The notes under the pieces were generated by a model. It worked only from the letters and a program-made list of their open reading frames with translations. It made no database searches and had not been told where the DNA came from. The position numbers were made by a program, and so were the translations under genes. Source: CAUPWF01 sp044425815 (GTDB taxonomy: Bacteria > Bacillota > Clostridia > Lachnospirales > Lachnospiraceae). Taken from it: DNA of 5,639 bases. The stretch is taken from the NCBI GenBank assembly GCA_044425815.1, contig JAWXVA010000139.1, positions 1 through 5,639 on the forward strand. Direction: 5' to 3'. Shown here in pieces: positions 1 to 5,343 of this stretch; positions within the stretch are counted from its first letter, which is position 1; each line of letters begins with the position of its first letter.

Positions 1-412
1 CTTTGCGAATAAATCGACTTGCTCGAAACCAAACCCTTCCTTGACGAAGCGGGATAGGCAACAGTAATGATGTAATAGGTCGAATTACAAAGTGATAAGC
101 AGCTAATTTGACGAAACGTTTTTTGAAAAGCGCATTCATCTCTCTCTTTTTTTGTTCTTCATTAGGTGGTAATTCAGGTAATTCTGTTATCTGATAATTC
201 TTCACGATAGAAAGAATTTCGTCGGCAGAAATAGAACTAGCTCGATAGGTGATTAATAATCCACCGTTCTGGTAGTTTGCAAGAACCGTTTCAACGCCTG
301 TACAAGAAAGGAGCATAGCTTCTAAGCCATACCCCTGTTTTTGATTGAAAATATATTTACCAAATCTTAGACGTAAGCGTTCTTGTTGGTTGCATATTAT
401 TTGAAATTTCAT
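1..412 (-). CDS. Heavy-metal-translocating P-type ATPase, N-terminal 137 residues only (cut by left window edge)
   Basis: The frame is open from the ATG at 412 to base 1, giving 137 codons with no stop; the rest of the gene lies outside the window. Residues about 10-73 look like a degenerate heavy-metal-associated (HMA-like) fold: an RLRLR strand, a GYGLE helix start, a TGVETV segment and a GGLLITY strand. Residues 80-100 are a charged linker (ELPPNEEQKKRE). Residues 105-137 (ITSLLLPIPLR then RFIRK) resemble the segment that precedes the first membrane helix in clostridial metal P-ATPases. The family exports transition metals across the membrane using ATP. The HMA-like region has no CxxC metal site; its only cysteines are C7 and C37, so it cannot bind metal in the classical way. 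The catalytic DKTG and the membrane CPx-type motif are not in view, so the metal cannot be named. The start lies 11 nt after the upstream small gene, with only a weak GGTAGGA ribosome site, which suggests translational coupling. Family assignment is by recognition of the N-terminus. Confidence 0.72.
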   Translation of the reverse strand, partial: MKFQIICNQQERLRLRFGKYIFNQKQGYGLEAMLLSCTGVETVLANYQNGGLLITYRASSISADEILSIVKNYQITELPELPPNEEQKKREMNALFKKRFVKLAAYHFVIRPITSLLLPIPLRQGRVWFRASRFIRK

Positions 413-423
413 ATATATCCTAC

Positions 424-666
424 CTATTCTGCAGCTTCTGCGTTAGCAGCAGCAAGAGCTTTTGCTTCTGCGCAGATATCCTCTGCTTCTTCACGGATGT
501 TAGTGTATTCTTCTACTACACAATCCTTAGTCATCATACCTTGTGCAAGAGCTTTCACAACAGTTGTACGTGCTTTCTCAGTTTTCGCAACTTTAAGACC
601 TACAATTCCTGTAACGATACCTCCTGCAAAGATGATTAGATTTTCTTTTTTAAATAAATCGCTCAT
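424..666 (-). CDS. Small membrane protein, DUF6110-like, probable partner of the P-type ATPase (PacL-like)
   Basis: An 80-residue protein. Residues 1-8 are short and polar (SDLFKKE). Residues about 9-27 form one hydrophobic helix rich in glycine, with G16, G20 and G23 giving a GxxxG-type packing face. A basic stretch follows (K25, K28, K31, R33). From about residue 46 to the end is an acidic, alanine-rich helix (EEAEDI, AEAKALAAANAEAAE) with cysteines at 49 and 65. No signal-peptide cleavage site is evident, so it is probably a single-pass membrane protein. I recognise it as the DUF6110 type that sits beside metal P-ATPases in Clostridia. Layout and gene order match mycobacterial PacL (DUF1490) proteins, which scaffold the zinc/metal ATPases CtpC, CtpG and CtpV. 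Unlike PacL1, the tail has no His/Asp metal-binding motif. The start is supported by AGGAGGA at 676-682 on the minus strand, 9 nt upstream of ATG. It is the first gene of a leftward operon with the ATPase 11 nt downstream. The functional role is inferred from context. Confidence 0.8.
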   Translation of the reverse strand: MSDLFKKENLIIFAGGIVTGIVGLKVAKTEKARTTVVKALAQGMMTKDCVVEEYTNIREEAEDICAEAKALAAANAEAAE

Positions 667-675
667 TGTTCTTTA

Positions 676-682
676 TCCTCCT
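676..682 (-). promoter_or_regulatory. Ribosome binding site of the DUF6110-like gene
   Basis: Read on the minus strand this is AGGAGGA, 9 nt before the ATG at 666. It is a near-perfect Shine-Dalgarno sequence. It fixes the start of the small membrane protein and supports the leftward reading over the overlapping rightward open frame. Confidence 0.85.
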
Positions 683-707
683 GTAAATTATTTTGTACTC
701 ATGATTT

Positions 708-736
708 ATTATAATATAAAAAAGGGAAAAGTACTA
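708..736 (-). promoter_or_regulatory. Candidate proximal promoter of the DUF6110-ATPase operon
   Basis: The minus strand carries a consensus -10 box, TATAAT, at 713-708. The hexamer 17 nt upstream (736-731, TAGTAC) is a poor -35. It would place the transcript start about 35 nt ahead of the gene's ATG. The -35 region is overlapped by one copy of the TAGCGTA heptamer (735-741), so a regulator could block it. Confidence 0.4.
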
Positions 737-774
737 GCGTATTCATGCATATTTAATGATTATATACTACGCTA
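735..774. repeat. Inverted pair of TAGCGTA heptamers (possible operator)
   Basis: TAGCGTA at 735-741 is matched by its exact reverse complement TACGCTA at 768-774, with 26 nt between. The centres of the half-sites are 33 bp apart, about three helical turns. A third direct copy lies at 855-861. The pair brackets the leftward promoter elements. Operator function is inferred from position and repetition; I cannot assign the motif to a known regulator family. Confidence 0.45.
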
Positions 775-786
775 TGTTCATGGAAA
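759..786 (-). promoter_or_regulatory. Candidate distal promoter of the DUF6110-ATPase operon
   Basis: On the minus strand there is TTTCCA at 786-781 (4 of 6 to the -35 consensus), a 16-nt spacer, and a perfect TATAAT at 764-759. An inverted copy of the heptamer (768-774) sits inside the spacer and another copy (735-741) lies just downstream of the predicted start, an arrangement typical of repressor control. Which of the two leftward promoters is used cannot be told from sequence. Confidence 0.4.
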
Positions 787-817
787 AATATATTTTCAAT
801 ACAATGGATATCTATAC

Positions 818-827
818 CCACTAGTGG
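818..827. repeat. Perfect 10-bp palindrome CCACTAGTGG (possible operator)
   Basis: The ten bases read identically on both strands. With flanks the site is TACCCACTAGTGGTA (815-829), a near-dyad with TACC/GGTA ends. It lies just upstream of a TATAAT at 841-846, in the space where a -35 box would be. The TACC...GGTA ends loosely recall operators of CsoR/RcnR-type metal sensors, but no regulator gene is in the window, so this is only a suggestion. Confidence 0.4.
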
Positions 828-851
828 TAGAAAAGTAGGTTATAATAAAAA

Positions 852-869
852 AGTTAGCGTAGACTAACT
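852..869. repeat. Short inverted repeat AGTTAG/CTAACT containing a third TAGCGTA
   Basis: AGTTAG (852-857) and CTAACT (864-869) are perfect 6-bp complements around a 6-nt loop. The third heptamer copy (855-861) spans the left arm and loop. It lies immediately upstream of the TTGAAA box of the candidate rightward promoter. It could be an operator half-site or a small hairpin; it is not a terminator because no T-run follows. Confidence 0.35.
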
Positions 870-874
870 AATGA

Positions 875-903
875 TTGAAATAATATTTCAGTTGTAGTAA
901 GAT
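875..903 (+). promoter_or_regulatory. Candidate promoter of the ZIP transporter gene
   Basis: TTGAAA at 875-880 (5 of 6 to consensus), a 17-nt spacer, then TAAGAT at 898-903 (4 of 6). Transcription would begin near 910, about 30 nt ahead of the short leader frame at 940. A TATAAT at 841-846 is a second possible -10, but it has no recognisable -35. Confidence 0.4.
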
Positions 904-939
904 TGTATATGAAATTTAAATCAAGGAAAGGTTGTAGCT

Positions 940-975
940 GTGTTAAATAAACATGGCGTCATATACGATGGATAA
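940..975 (+). CDS. Possible 11-codon leader peptide overlapping the ZIP gene start
   Basis: GTG at 940 opens a frame encoding VLNKHGVIYDG (first residue read as Met), ending at TAA 973-975. The only good Shine-Dalgarno sequence in this area, AAGGAAAGG at 923-931, is 8 nt from this GTG but 21 nt from the ATG at 953. The leader spans both candidate ATGs of the transporter, and its stop lies 2 nt after the ATG at 968. A ribosome finishing here could restart on the transporter. The peptide shows no run of a regulatory amino acid, so coupling is more likely than classical attenuation. Its translation is inferred. Confidence 0.4.
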   Translation: MLNKHGVIYDG

Positions 976-1801
976 TATTATTTTAGCATTTGGAATGACA
1001 GTAATAGCAGGATTATGCACAGGGATAGGGAGTTTGATTGCGTTTACGTCTAAAAGCACGAACAAAGTATTTTTGTCAGTTAGTTTAGGGTTTTCAGCAG
1101 GGGTAATGTTATATGTTTCTATGATAGAAATATTTGTAAAAGCACAAGAATCCTTGGTACTTGAATTAGGAGAAAAGCAAGGGGCGATTGCCACAGTAAT
1201 CGCATTTTTTGGTGGAATGTTAGTAATTGCAATTATTGATAAATTGATTCCTAGTGAAGAAAATCCACATGAGATTCCACATGTGGAAGTGTTAGAAAGT
1301 AACGAGGATTATAAAAAGAATGATACAGACCAAGAGATGAGTCAAGATAAAAAACTTATGAGAATGGGTGTTTTTACTGCGCTAGCGATTGCGATACACA
1401 ATTTCCCAGAAGGGTTAGCGACGTTTATTTCAGCGATGCAAGAACCAGAAATAGCCATTCCGATAGTGGTAGCGATTGCGATGCATAATATACCGGAGGG
1501 AATTGCAGTTTCCATACCAGTGTATCATGCAACAGGATCTAAGAAAAAAGCATTTATTTATTCCTTTGCATCAGGGCTTTCGGAACCGATTGGAGCATTG
1601 CTTGGATGGTTACTTTTGATGCCGATTATGAATGATATGGTTTATGGAATTATTTTTGCTGGAGTGGCAGGAATTATGGTATTCATATCTTTGGATGAAC
1701 TTTTGCCATGTGCACAAGAATATGGGAAACATCATCACTCTATGTATGGGTTAATTAGTGGGATGATTGTTATGGCAATAAGTTTATTGTTATTTATATA
1801 A
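953..1801 (+). CDS. ZIP-family divalent metal transporter (ZupT-like)
   Basis: A 282-residue integral membrane protein that would import zinc or other divalent cations (Fe, Mn) into the cytoplasm. Eight hydrophobic helices can be placed at about 7-29, 37-59, 78-97, 138-160, 167-190, 198-224, 229-247 and 263-282. The family signature motifs are present: HNFPEG at 149-154 in helix 4 and HNIPEG at 178-183 in helix 5, which form the metal site, plus E211 in helix 6. The acidic cytoplasmic loop 100-137 carries two histidines (H106, H110). A His triplet at 260-262 precedes the last helix. Length is slightly above the usual 250-270 of ZupT proteins. The start is uncertain: ATG 953 has no well-spaced ribosome site. 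ATG 968 (codon 6, giving MDNIILAF) fits the usual N-terminus of the family better and sits by the stop of the short leader frame. The gene diverges from the metal ATPase operon, consistent with a joint role in metal balance. Family assignment is firm; the metal is not known. Confidence 0.93.
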   Translation: MASYTMDNIILAFGMTVIAGLCTGIGSLIAFTSKSTNKVFLSVSLGFSAGVMLYVSMIEIFVKAQESLVLELGEKQGAIATVIAFFGGMLVIAIIDKLIPSEENPHEIPHVEVLESNEDYKKNDTDQEMSQDKKLMRMGVFTALAIAIHNFPEGLATFISAMQEPEIAIPIVVAIAMHNIPEGIAVSIPVYHATGSKKKAFIYSFASGLSEPIGALLGWLLLMPIMNDMVYGIIFAGVAGIMVFISLDELLPCAQEYGKHHHSMYGLISGMIVMAISLLLFI

Positions 1802-2026
1802 GCTTTTAAGATGCAAATCAAAAACTTTATACAGAAGTATCGTGGTTTTATAATAGATAAAGAAAGAAGTAGTAATTAGATTAAGGATAAAGACATAGAA
1901 AGTATAGTGTGTCCAACGTTTGGAAAGGCAGAGAAGGGAAAATGGAATTAAATTTAATATATTCGATTATGGGATTATCAATCTGATGTAACAAAAAAGC
2001 ATATATAAAATCATTTAATAAAAGAT
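1802..2026 (+). other. Non-coding stretch; possible small RNA or long leader
   Basis: No open frame here has both a convincing ribosome site and recognisable protein content. What is visible: the promoter-like boxes at 1826-1854, a small hairpin TCCAA-CGT-TTGGA at 1912-1924, and a 14-codon frame starting at 1942 (MELNLIYSIMGLSI). A purine-rich GAAGGG ends only 3 nt before that ATG, which is too close for efficient use. I do not recognise a known riboswitch class. The terminator-like hairpin after it gives it the outline of an independent RNA gene. Confidence 0.3.
1826..1854 (+). promoter_or_regulatory. Candidate promoter in the ZIP-hydrolase spacer
   Basis: TTTATA at 1826-1831 (4 of 6), a 17-nt spacer and a perfect TATAAT at 1849-1854. 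It begins 25 nt after the ZIP stop codon. Transcripts from here would run to the hairpin at 2027-2057, giving about 205 nt, or through it into the hydrolase gene. AT-rich sequence makes chance matches easy. Confidence 0.35.
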
Positions 2027-2066
2027 GGGATATCGCAATTTTACAAGGCGATATCCCTTTGCTTTT
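2027..2066 (+). terminator. Probable Rho-independent terminator, perfect 10-bp stem
   Basis: GGGATATCGC (2027-2036) and GCGATATCCC (2048-2057) are exact complements around an 11-nt loop, followed by TTTGCTTTT. The upstream side is A-rich (ATAAAAGA), so the structure may also stop leftward transcripts. The T-tract is interrupted by GC, which may weaken it. It would end transcription from the ZIP gene or from the promoter at 1826-1854 and insulate the hydrolase operon. Confidence 0.65.
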
Positions 2067-2092
2067 CACTAGAAAATAGTTTACTATATAAT
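2063..2092 (+). promoter_or_regulatory. Candidate promoter of the hydrolase-oxidoreductase operon
   Basis: TTTTCA at 2063-2068 (4 of 6), an 18-nt spacer and a perfect TATAAT at 2087-2092. The predicted start near 2099 gives a leader of about 27 nt to the short frame at 2126 and 56 nt to the hydrolase ATG. The -35 shares bases with the terminator's T-tract, so termination of one unit and initiation of the next are packed together. Confidence 0.5.
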
Positions 2093-2125
2093 CACATAAC
2101 GGAGTAACAGAGAGGGAGAATACTT

Positions 2126-2158
2126 ATGGATTTAATGTTAACAGGGGAGAAACAATGA
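2126..2158 (+). CDS. Possible 10-codon leader peptide with ATGA overlap to the hydrolase gene
   Basis: ATG at 2126 encodes MDLMLTGEKQ and ends at TGA 2156-2158, which shares bases with the hydrolase start in the classic ATGA overlap. It has its own Shine-Dalgarno, AGAGGGAG at 2111-2118, 7 nt from the ATG. The hydrolase's own site AGGGGAG (2143-2149) lies inside this frame. The arrangement is typical of translationally coupled genes. The encoded peptide is not similar to anything I know; its expression is inferred from the ribosome site and overlap. Confidence 0.45.
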   Translation: MDLMLTGEKQ

Positions 2159-2946
2159 TCTTAAAAATATTGATGGAGAATACAAGTGGGAGCTGTGAGT
2201 TAAAGAGCGAACATGGACTGAGTATCTATATAGAGGTGAAAGGGAGAAAGATTTTATTCGATGCAGGGCAAACAAGTGCATTTGCAGAAAATGCAGAGAG
2301 CATGCAGGTGAATCTTGCCGAAGTTGATACGGCGATTCTATCTCACGGACACTATGATCACAGTGGTGGTTTACAACGGTTTTTAGAGCTTAATACGAAA
2401 GCGAAGGTTTTAATTAATGAGCATGCATTTCATTCTTTTTACTCTAGCCCTGCAAAAGAAATTGGTATTGCGTCCTTTCTACAGGATCATAACCAAGTGG
2501 TCATTACCTCAGACTACACGAAATTAGGGGACGGAATAGAGTTATTTACGTGTAATGCTATGGAACGACAGTATGAAACAGATAGCAACGACCTTTTTGT
2601 GGAATGTGGAGAAAGCTTGACGGTAGATCCATTTTTGCATGAGCAATATTTGTTAATAACAGAAGGGGAGAAACGAGTATTAATTAGCGGATGCTCGCAC
2701 AAAGGGATTTTGAATATAGTGAAATGGTTCGAACCAGAGGTCTTAATCGGAGGATTTCATTTTAAAGGGATAGAAATGAATGAAAAAGGCAAAAGGAAAT
2801 TAGATTCTTATGCGGAGAAATTAAAGGAATATAACACCAAATATTATACATGTCATTGTACTGGAATAGAACAATATGAATATCTTAGGTCAGAGATGCA
2901 TACGCAAGTAGAGTATCTAGCATCAGGAGATATTATAGAGGTTTAA
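2155..2946 (+). CDS. MBL-fold metallo-hydrolase (COG1237 type)
   Basis: A 263-residue cytoplasmic protein of the metallo-beta-lactamase fold. The metal-binding signature SHGHYDHSGG spans 63-72, with H64, H66, D68 and H69 as ligands. The expected later ligands are visible: GCSHKG at 179-184 (H182) and GGFHF at 199-203 (H202). Near the C-terminus is CHCTG at 233-237, and DPFLHEQYLL at 158-167 precedes the central strand; all are typical of the COG1237 group. Databases often label such proteins after methanopterin-precursor (beta-RFAP-phosphate) synthase, a pathway not expected in Clostridia, so the true substrate is unknown. Full-length for the family. The start is supported by AGGGGAG at 2143-2149, 5 nt upstream, and by the conserved N-terminal pattern ending GLSIYIEVKGRKILFDAGQ. 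The oxidoreductase follows 63 nt downstream on the same strand, probably cotranscribed, but that pairing does not reveal the substrate. Confidence 0.9.
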   Translation: MILKILMENTSGSCELKSEHGLSIYIEVKGRKILFDAGQTSAFAENAESMQVNLAEVDTAILSHGHYDHSGGLQRFLELNTKAKVLINEHAFHSFYSSPAKEIGIASFLQDHNQVVITSDYTKLGDGIELFTCNAMERQYETDSNDLFVECGESLTVDPFLHEQYLLITEGEKRVLISGCSHKGILNIVKWFEPEVLIGGFHFKGIEMNEKGKRKLDSYAEKLKEYNTKYYTCHCTGIEQYEYLRSEMHTQVEYLASGDIIEV

Positions 2947-2994
2947 TGTTCTTATATATAGTAAGTTATGGCGTAGTTAATAAAATAAGTTATC

Positions 2995-3002
2995 AAGAGG
3001 AG
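2995..3002 (+). promoter_or_regulatory. Ribosome binding site of the flavin oxidoreductase
   Basis: AAGAGGAG lies 7 nt before the ATG at 3010. The 63-nt gap between hydrolase and oxidoreductase otherwise holds only AT-rich sequence, including a TATATA stretch at 2954-2959 with no -35 partner. It has no hairpin terminator, which supports read-through from the hydrolase gene. Confidence 0.75.
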
Positions 3003-3009
3003 AGAGCGT

Positions 3010-5301
3010 ATGAAGAAATTATTTAGTAGTGGAAAAATCGGAAGTCTAGAAATTCGTAATAGGGTCGTGATGCCAGCGATGGAAACTGGTCTGAATTCTA
3101 TTACAGGTGAAGTGACAGACCGCATCGTTGCGTATTATGAGGAACGGGCAGCAGGTGGATGTGGACTTATTATCACAGAGATAACAAGGGTTGCAGGAGG
3201 TGCAGGAACAGGGCATCCAGTACAATTAAATGCAACGGAGCCTGGAATGATACCAGGGCTAGAACGACTTGCGAATGCAGTGCATCGACACGGAGGAAAA
3301 ATATTTTGCCAATTACATCATCCAGGACGAGAAGGACGAGAGATGTTTGGTGGCGAACAAATAGTAGGTCCATCAGCAATCAAGTCACTTGCAAATGAAG
3401 AAGTCCCAAGGGCATTAACTACGGAAGAAGTAGGCGAACTCGTGGGAAAATTTGTAATGGCAGCGAAAATGTGCGAGATGGCAGGCATTGATGGGGTAGA
3501 GTTACATGGTGCACATGGGTATCTTATCCAACAATTTATGTGTGAATATTCAAATCAAAGAACAGATAAATACGGTGGAGATTTCTTGAAACGCATGCAA
3601 TTTCCAACAGAAATAATTCGTGGAATCCGTATGGCATGTGGAGAACACTTCCCAGTAACCATCCGTATCAATGGGGATGACTTCTTTGAGGGAGGAATGA
3701 CACTGGAAGAATCCGTTGAGATTGCAAAGCATCTTGAGAAGATTGGATTTGATGCATTAAATGTAAGCGCAGGTGGATATGCTGCACCAAATGAATCTAC
3801 AGAACCAATTTCCTACGATCAAGGCTGGAAACGCCATCTAGGTAAACGAATCAAAGAAGCAGTATCTATTCCAGTTATTGCGTGTGATGTTATCAGAAAA
3901 CCAGATTTTGCAGAAAAATTATTAGTAGAAGACAATCTTGATTTTGTGGCACTTGGTAGAGCACAACTTGCTGATCCAGCGTGGTGCAACAAAGCTAGAA
4001 TGAATAAGGCAGAAGATATTCGCCCTTGTATATCCTGTCTTTATTGCGCAGAGCAACTAGGAACTGCAAGAACCATTAAATGTGCAGTGAACCCACGATG
4101 TTCATTTGAGTTAGTATATGGTGAAATGAAGAAAGATGGGAAAGGCCAAAAAGCAGTCGTAGTTGGAGGAGGACCTGCAGGGATGCAAGCGGCAATTTCT
4201 CTGGCACATCGTGGATTCAAACCAATTCTTTTTGAAAAAAGTGAGAAATTAGGTGGCTATGCACTTATGGCATCTATCCCACCGCACAAAGATAAACTAT
4301 GCTGGCTGATAGATAGCATGGCGCTTGAAATGAAAAACTTAGGTGTGGATATACGTATGAGTATAGAAGTTACAGCAGATGAAGTGCGGAAATTGTCGCC
4401 AGCAGTCGTGTTTGTAGCAACAGGTGGCAAACCGATTAAACCACCTTTTGCAGGGGTAAATCTTTCACATGTCTATATGGTGGATGATGTCTTAACAGAG
4501 CAATTTCATATAACAGGAAAAGAATTTGTCGTAGTTGGATCGGGTCTTACAGGGTTGGAAGTTGCAGAATTTCTCGCAACAAAAGGAAATCATGTTACAG
4601 TAATTGAGCGAGAATACAATATAGCACCTGGAAGTGGAAGCGGGATTGGAACGGATCAATCACCGAATGTAGTAGATGTATTAAAGCACTTAAAGGAACT
4701 AGGAGTAGAAATTAAAGTATCGACAGAGTTATTAGAAATTAAAGAAGACGGAACAATTATCGTAGGCGGTGCAGAGGGCGATATCTCTATGCCAGCAGAG
4801 GCAGTGGTGCTTTCTTTAGGAGTGAGAGGTGATGGACAATTAATACGTTCGTTCCAATCACAATTTGAAAATCTGTATATACTCGGAGATGCGAAAAAAC
4901 AAGGAAGAATTGCAGATGCTATAAGAATGGCATATGAAAGTGTTTATTATTTAAAGGCTGATGTAAATGGAACAGTGAAATTTTGGAATAAATGGTTTCC
5001 AAATCCAGCGATGAAACCATTGCATCCCGTAGAGAATAGTGAAAATCAAATTGCATCAGTCAATAAAGATAAGGACGACAAAAAGGCTAAACCTAGATAT
5101 AGTAAAGACACTAAATTAGGTGCACTGATGGCAAATGAAAAGACAAGAGAAATATTGATTAAGCATTTCACTGAAGCGTTAATAGAGCATCCGATGATTG
5201 GGTTTGCAAAAGGAATGAGCCTAGCAAAAATTGCGGAAATGTCTGATGAAATTCCAGAAGAAGTTTTAATTGCTTGTGATGAGGAATTAAGACAACTTTA
5301 G
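3010..5301 (+). CDS. NADH:flavin oxidoreductase, FadH/BaiH/trimethylamine-dehydrogenase type, with extra C-terminal helical module
   Basis: A 763-residue, probably cytoplasmic, FMN/FAD/[4Fe-4S] enzyme of the old yellow enzyme superfamily. Members reduce activated C=C bonds (2,4-dienoyl-CoA, bile-acid intermediates, enoates) or demethylate amines, passing electrons from NAD(P)H through FAD and the cluster to FMN. Residues 1-330 form the FMN TIM barrel: catalytic-region HGAHGYL at 166-172, then NQRTDKYGG at 182-190, and FVALGRAQLADP at 312-323. The cluster cysteines are C340, C343, C346 and C358 (C-x2-C-x2-C-x11-C). The dinucleotide sites are GGGPAG at 386-391 and GSGLTG at 510-515. LGDAKKQGRI at 625-634 is the conserved FAD-binding region near the end of the core. 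Family members usually end near 640-680. Here a lysine-rich linker (about 672-700) leads to a helical module at 701-763 (TKLGALMAN, GMSLAKIAEMS, CDEELRQL). It likely forms an operon with the hydrolase upstream. The substrate cannot be deduced, and dienoyl-CoA reduction is not established. Confidence 0.92.
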   Translation: MKKLFSSGKIGSLEIRNRVVMPAMETGLNSITGEVTDRIVAYYEERAAGGCGLIITEITRVAGGAGTGHPVQLNATEPGMIPGLERLANAVHRHGGKIFCQLHHPGREGREMFGGEQIVGPSAIKSLANEEVPRALTTEEVGELVGKFVMAAKMCEMAGIDGVELHGAHGYLIQQFMCEYSNQRTDKYGGDFLKRMQFPTEIIRGIRMACGEHFPVTIRINGDDFFEGGMTLEESVEIAKHLEKIGFDALNVSAGGYAAPNESTEPISYDQGWKRHLGKRIKEAVSIPVIACDVIRKPDFAEKLLVEDNLDFVALGRAQLADPAWCNKARMNKAEDIRPCISCLYCAEQLGTARTIKCAVNPRCSFELVYGEMKKDGKGQKAVVVGGGPAGMQAAISLAHRGFKPILFEKSEKLGGYALMASIPPHKDKLCWLIDSMALEMKNLGVDIRMSIEVTADEVRKLSPAVVFVATGGKPIKPPFAGVNLSHVYMVDDVLTEQFHITGKEFVVVGSGLTGLEVAEFLATKGNHVTVIEREYNIAPGSGSGIGTDQSPNVVDVLKHLKELGVEIKVSTELLEIKEDGTIIVGGAEGDISMPAEAVVLSLGVRGDGQLIRSFQSQFENLYILGDAKKQGRIADAIRMAYESVYYLKADVNGTVKFWNKWFPNPAMKPLHPVENSENQIASVNKDKDDKKAKPRYSKDTKLGALMANEKTREILIKHFTEALIEHPMIGFAKGMSLAKIAEMSDEIPEEVLIACDEELRQL

Positions 5302-5343
5302 AAGTACGCTCAGAGTAGTTCACAAATGTTGGTAATTCAAACG

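Noticed and set aside
383..838. Rightward 151-codon open frame
   Set aside because: It is antisense to the well-supported DUF6110-like gene and its good ribosome site, has low-complexity Ala/Ser content mirroring that gene, and lacks its own Shine-Dalgarno. The 45-codon tail from ATG 703 also has no ribosome site.
667..952. Manganese (yybP-ykoY) or NiCo riboswitch ahead of the metal genes
   Set aside because: I looked for the conserved cores of these metal riboswitches and did not see them; the leaders also appear too short.
943..1194. Leftward 83-codon frame
   Set aside because: It is a shadow of the ZIP gene, whose membrane and HNxPEG motifs are clear.
1881..2069. Leftward 62-codon open frame in the ZIP-hydrolase spacer
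   Set aside because: It runs through the terminator hairpin, has no convincing ribosome site and no recognisable domain; it looks like a chance frame in AT-rich DNA.
3159..3398. Short frames on both strands inside the flavoenzyme (3159-3398 and 3173-3379, and also 3550-3732)
   Set aside because: All lie within the oxidoreductase coding region and have no domain content of their own.
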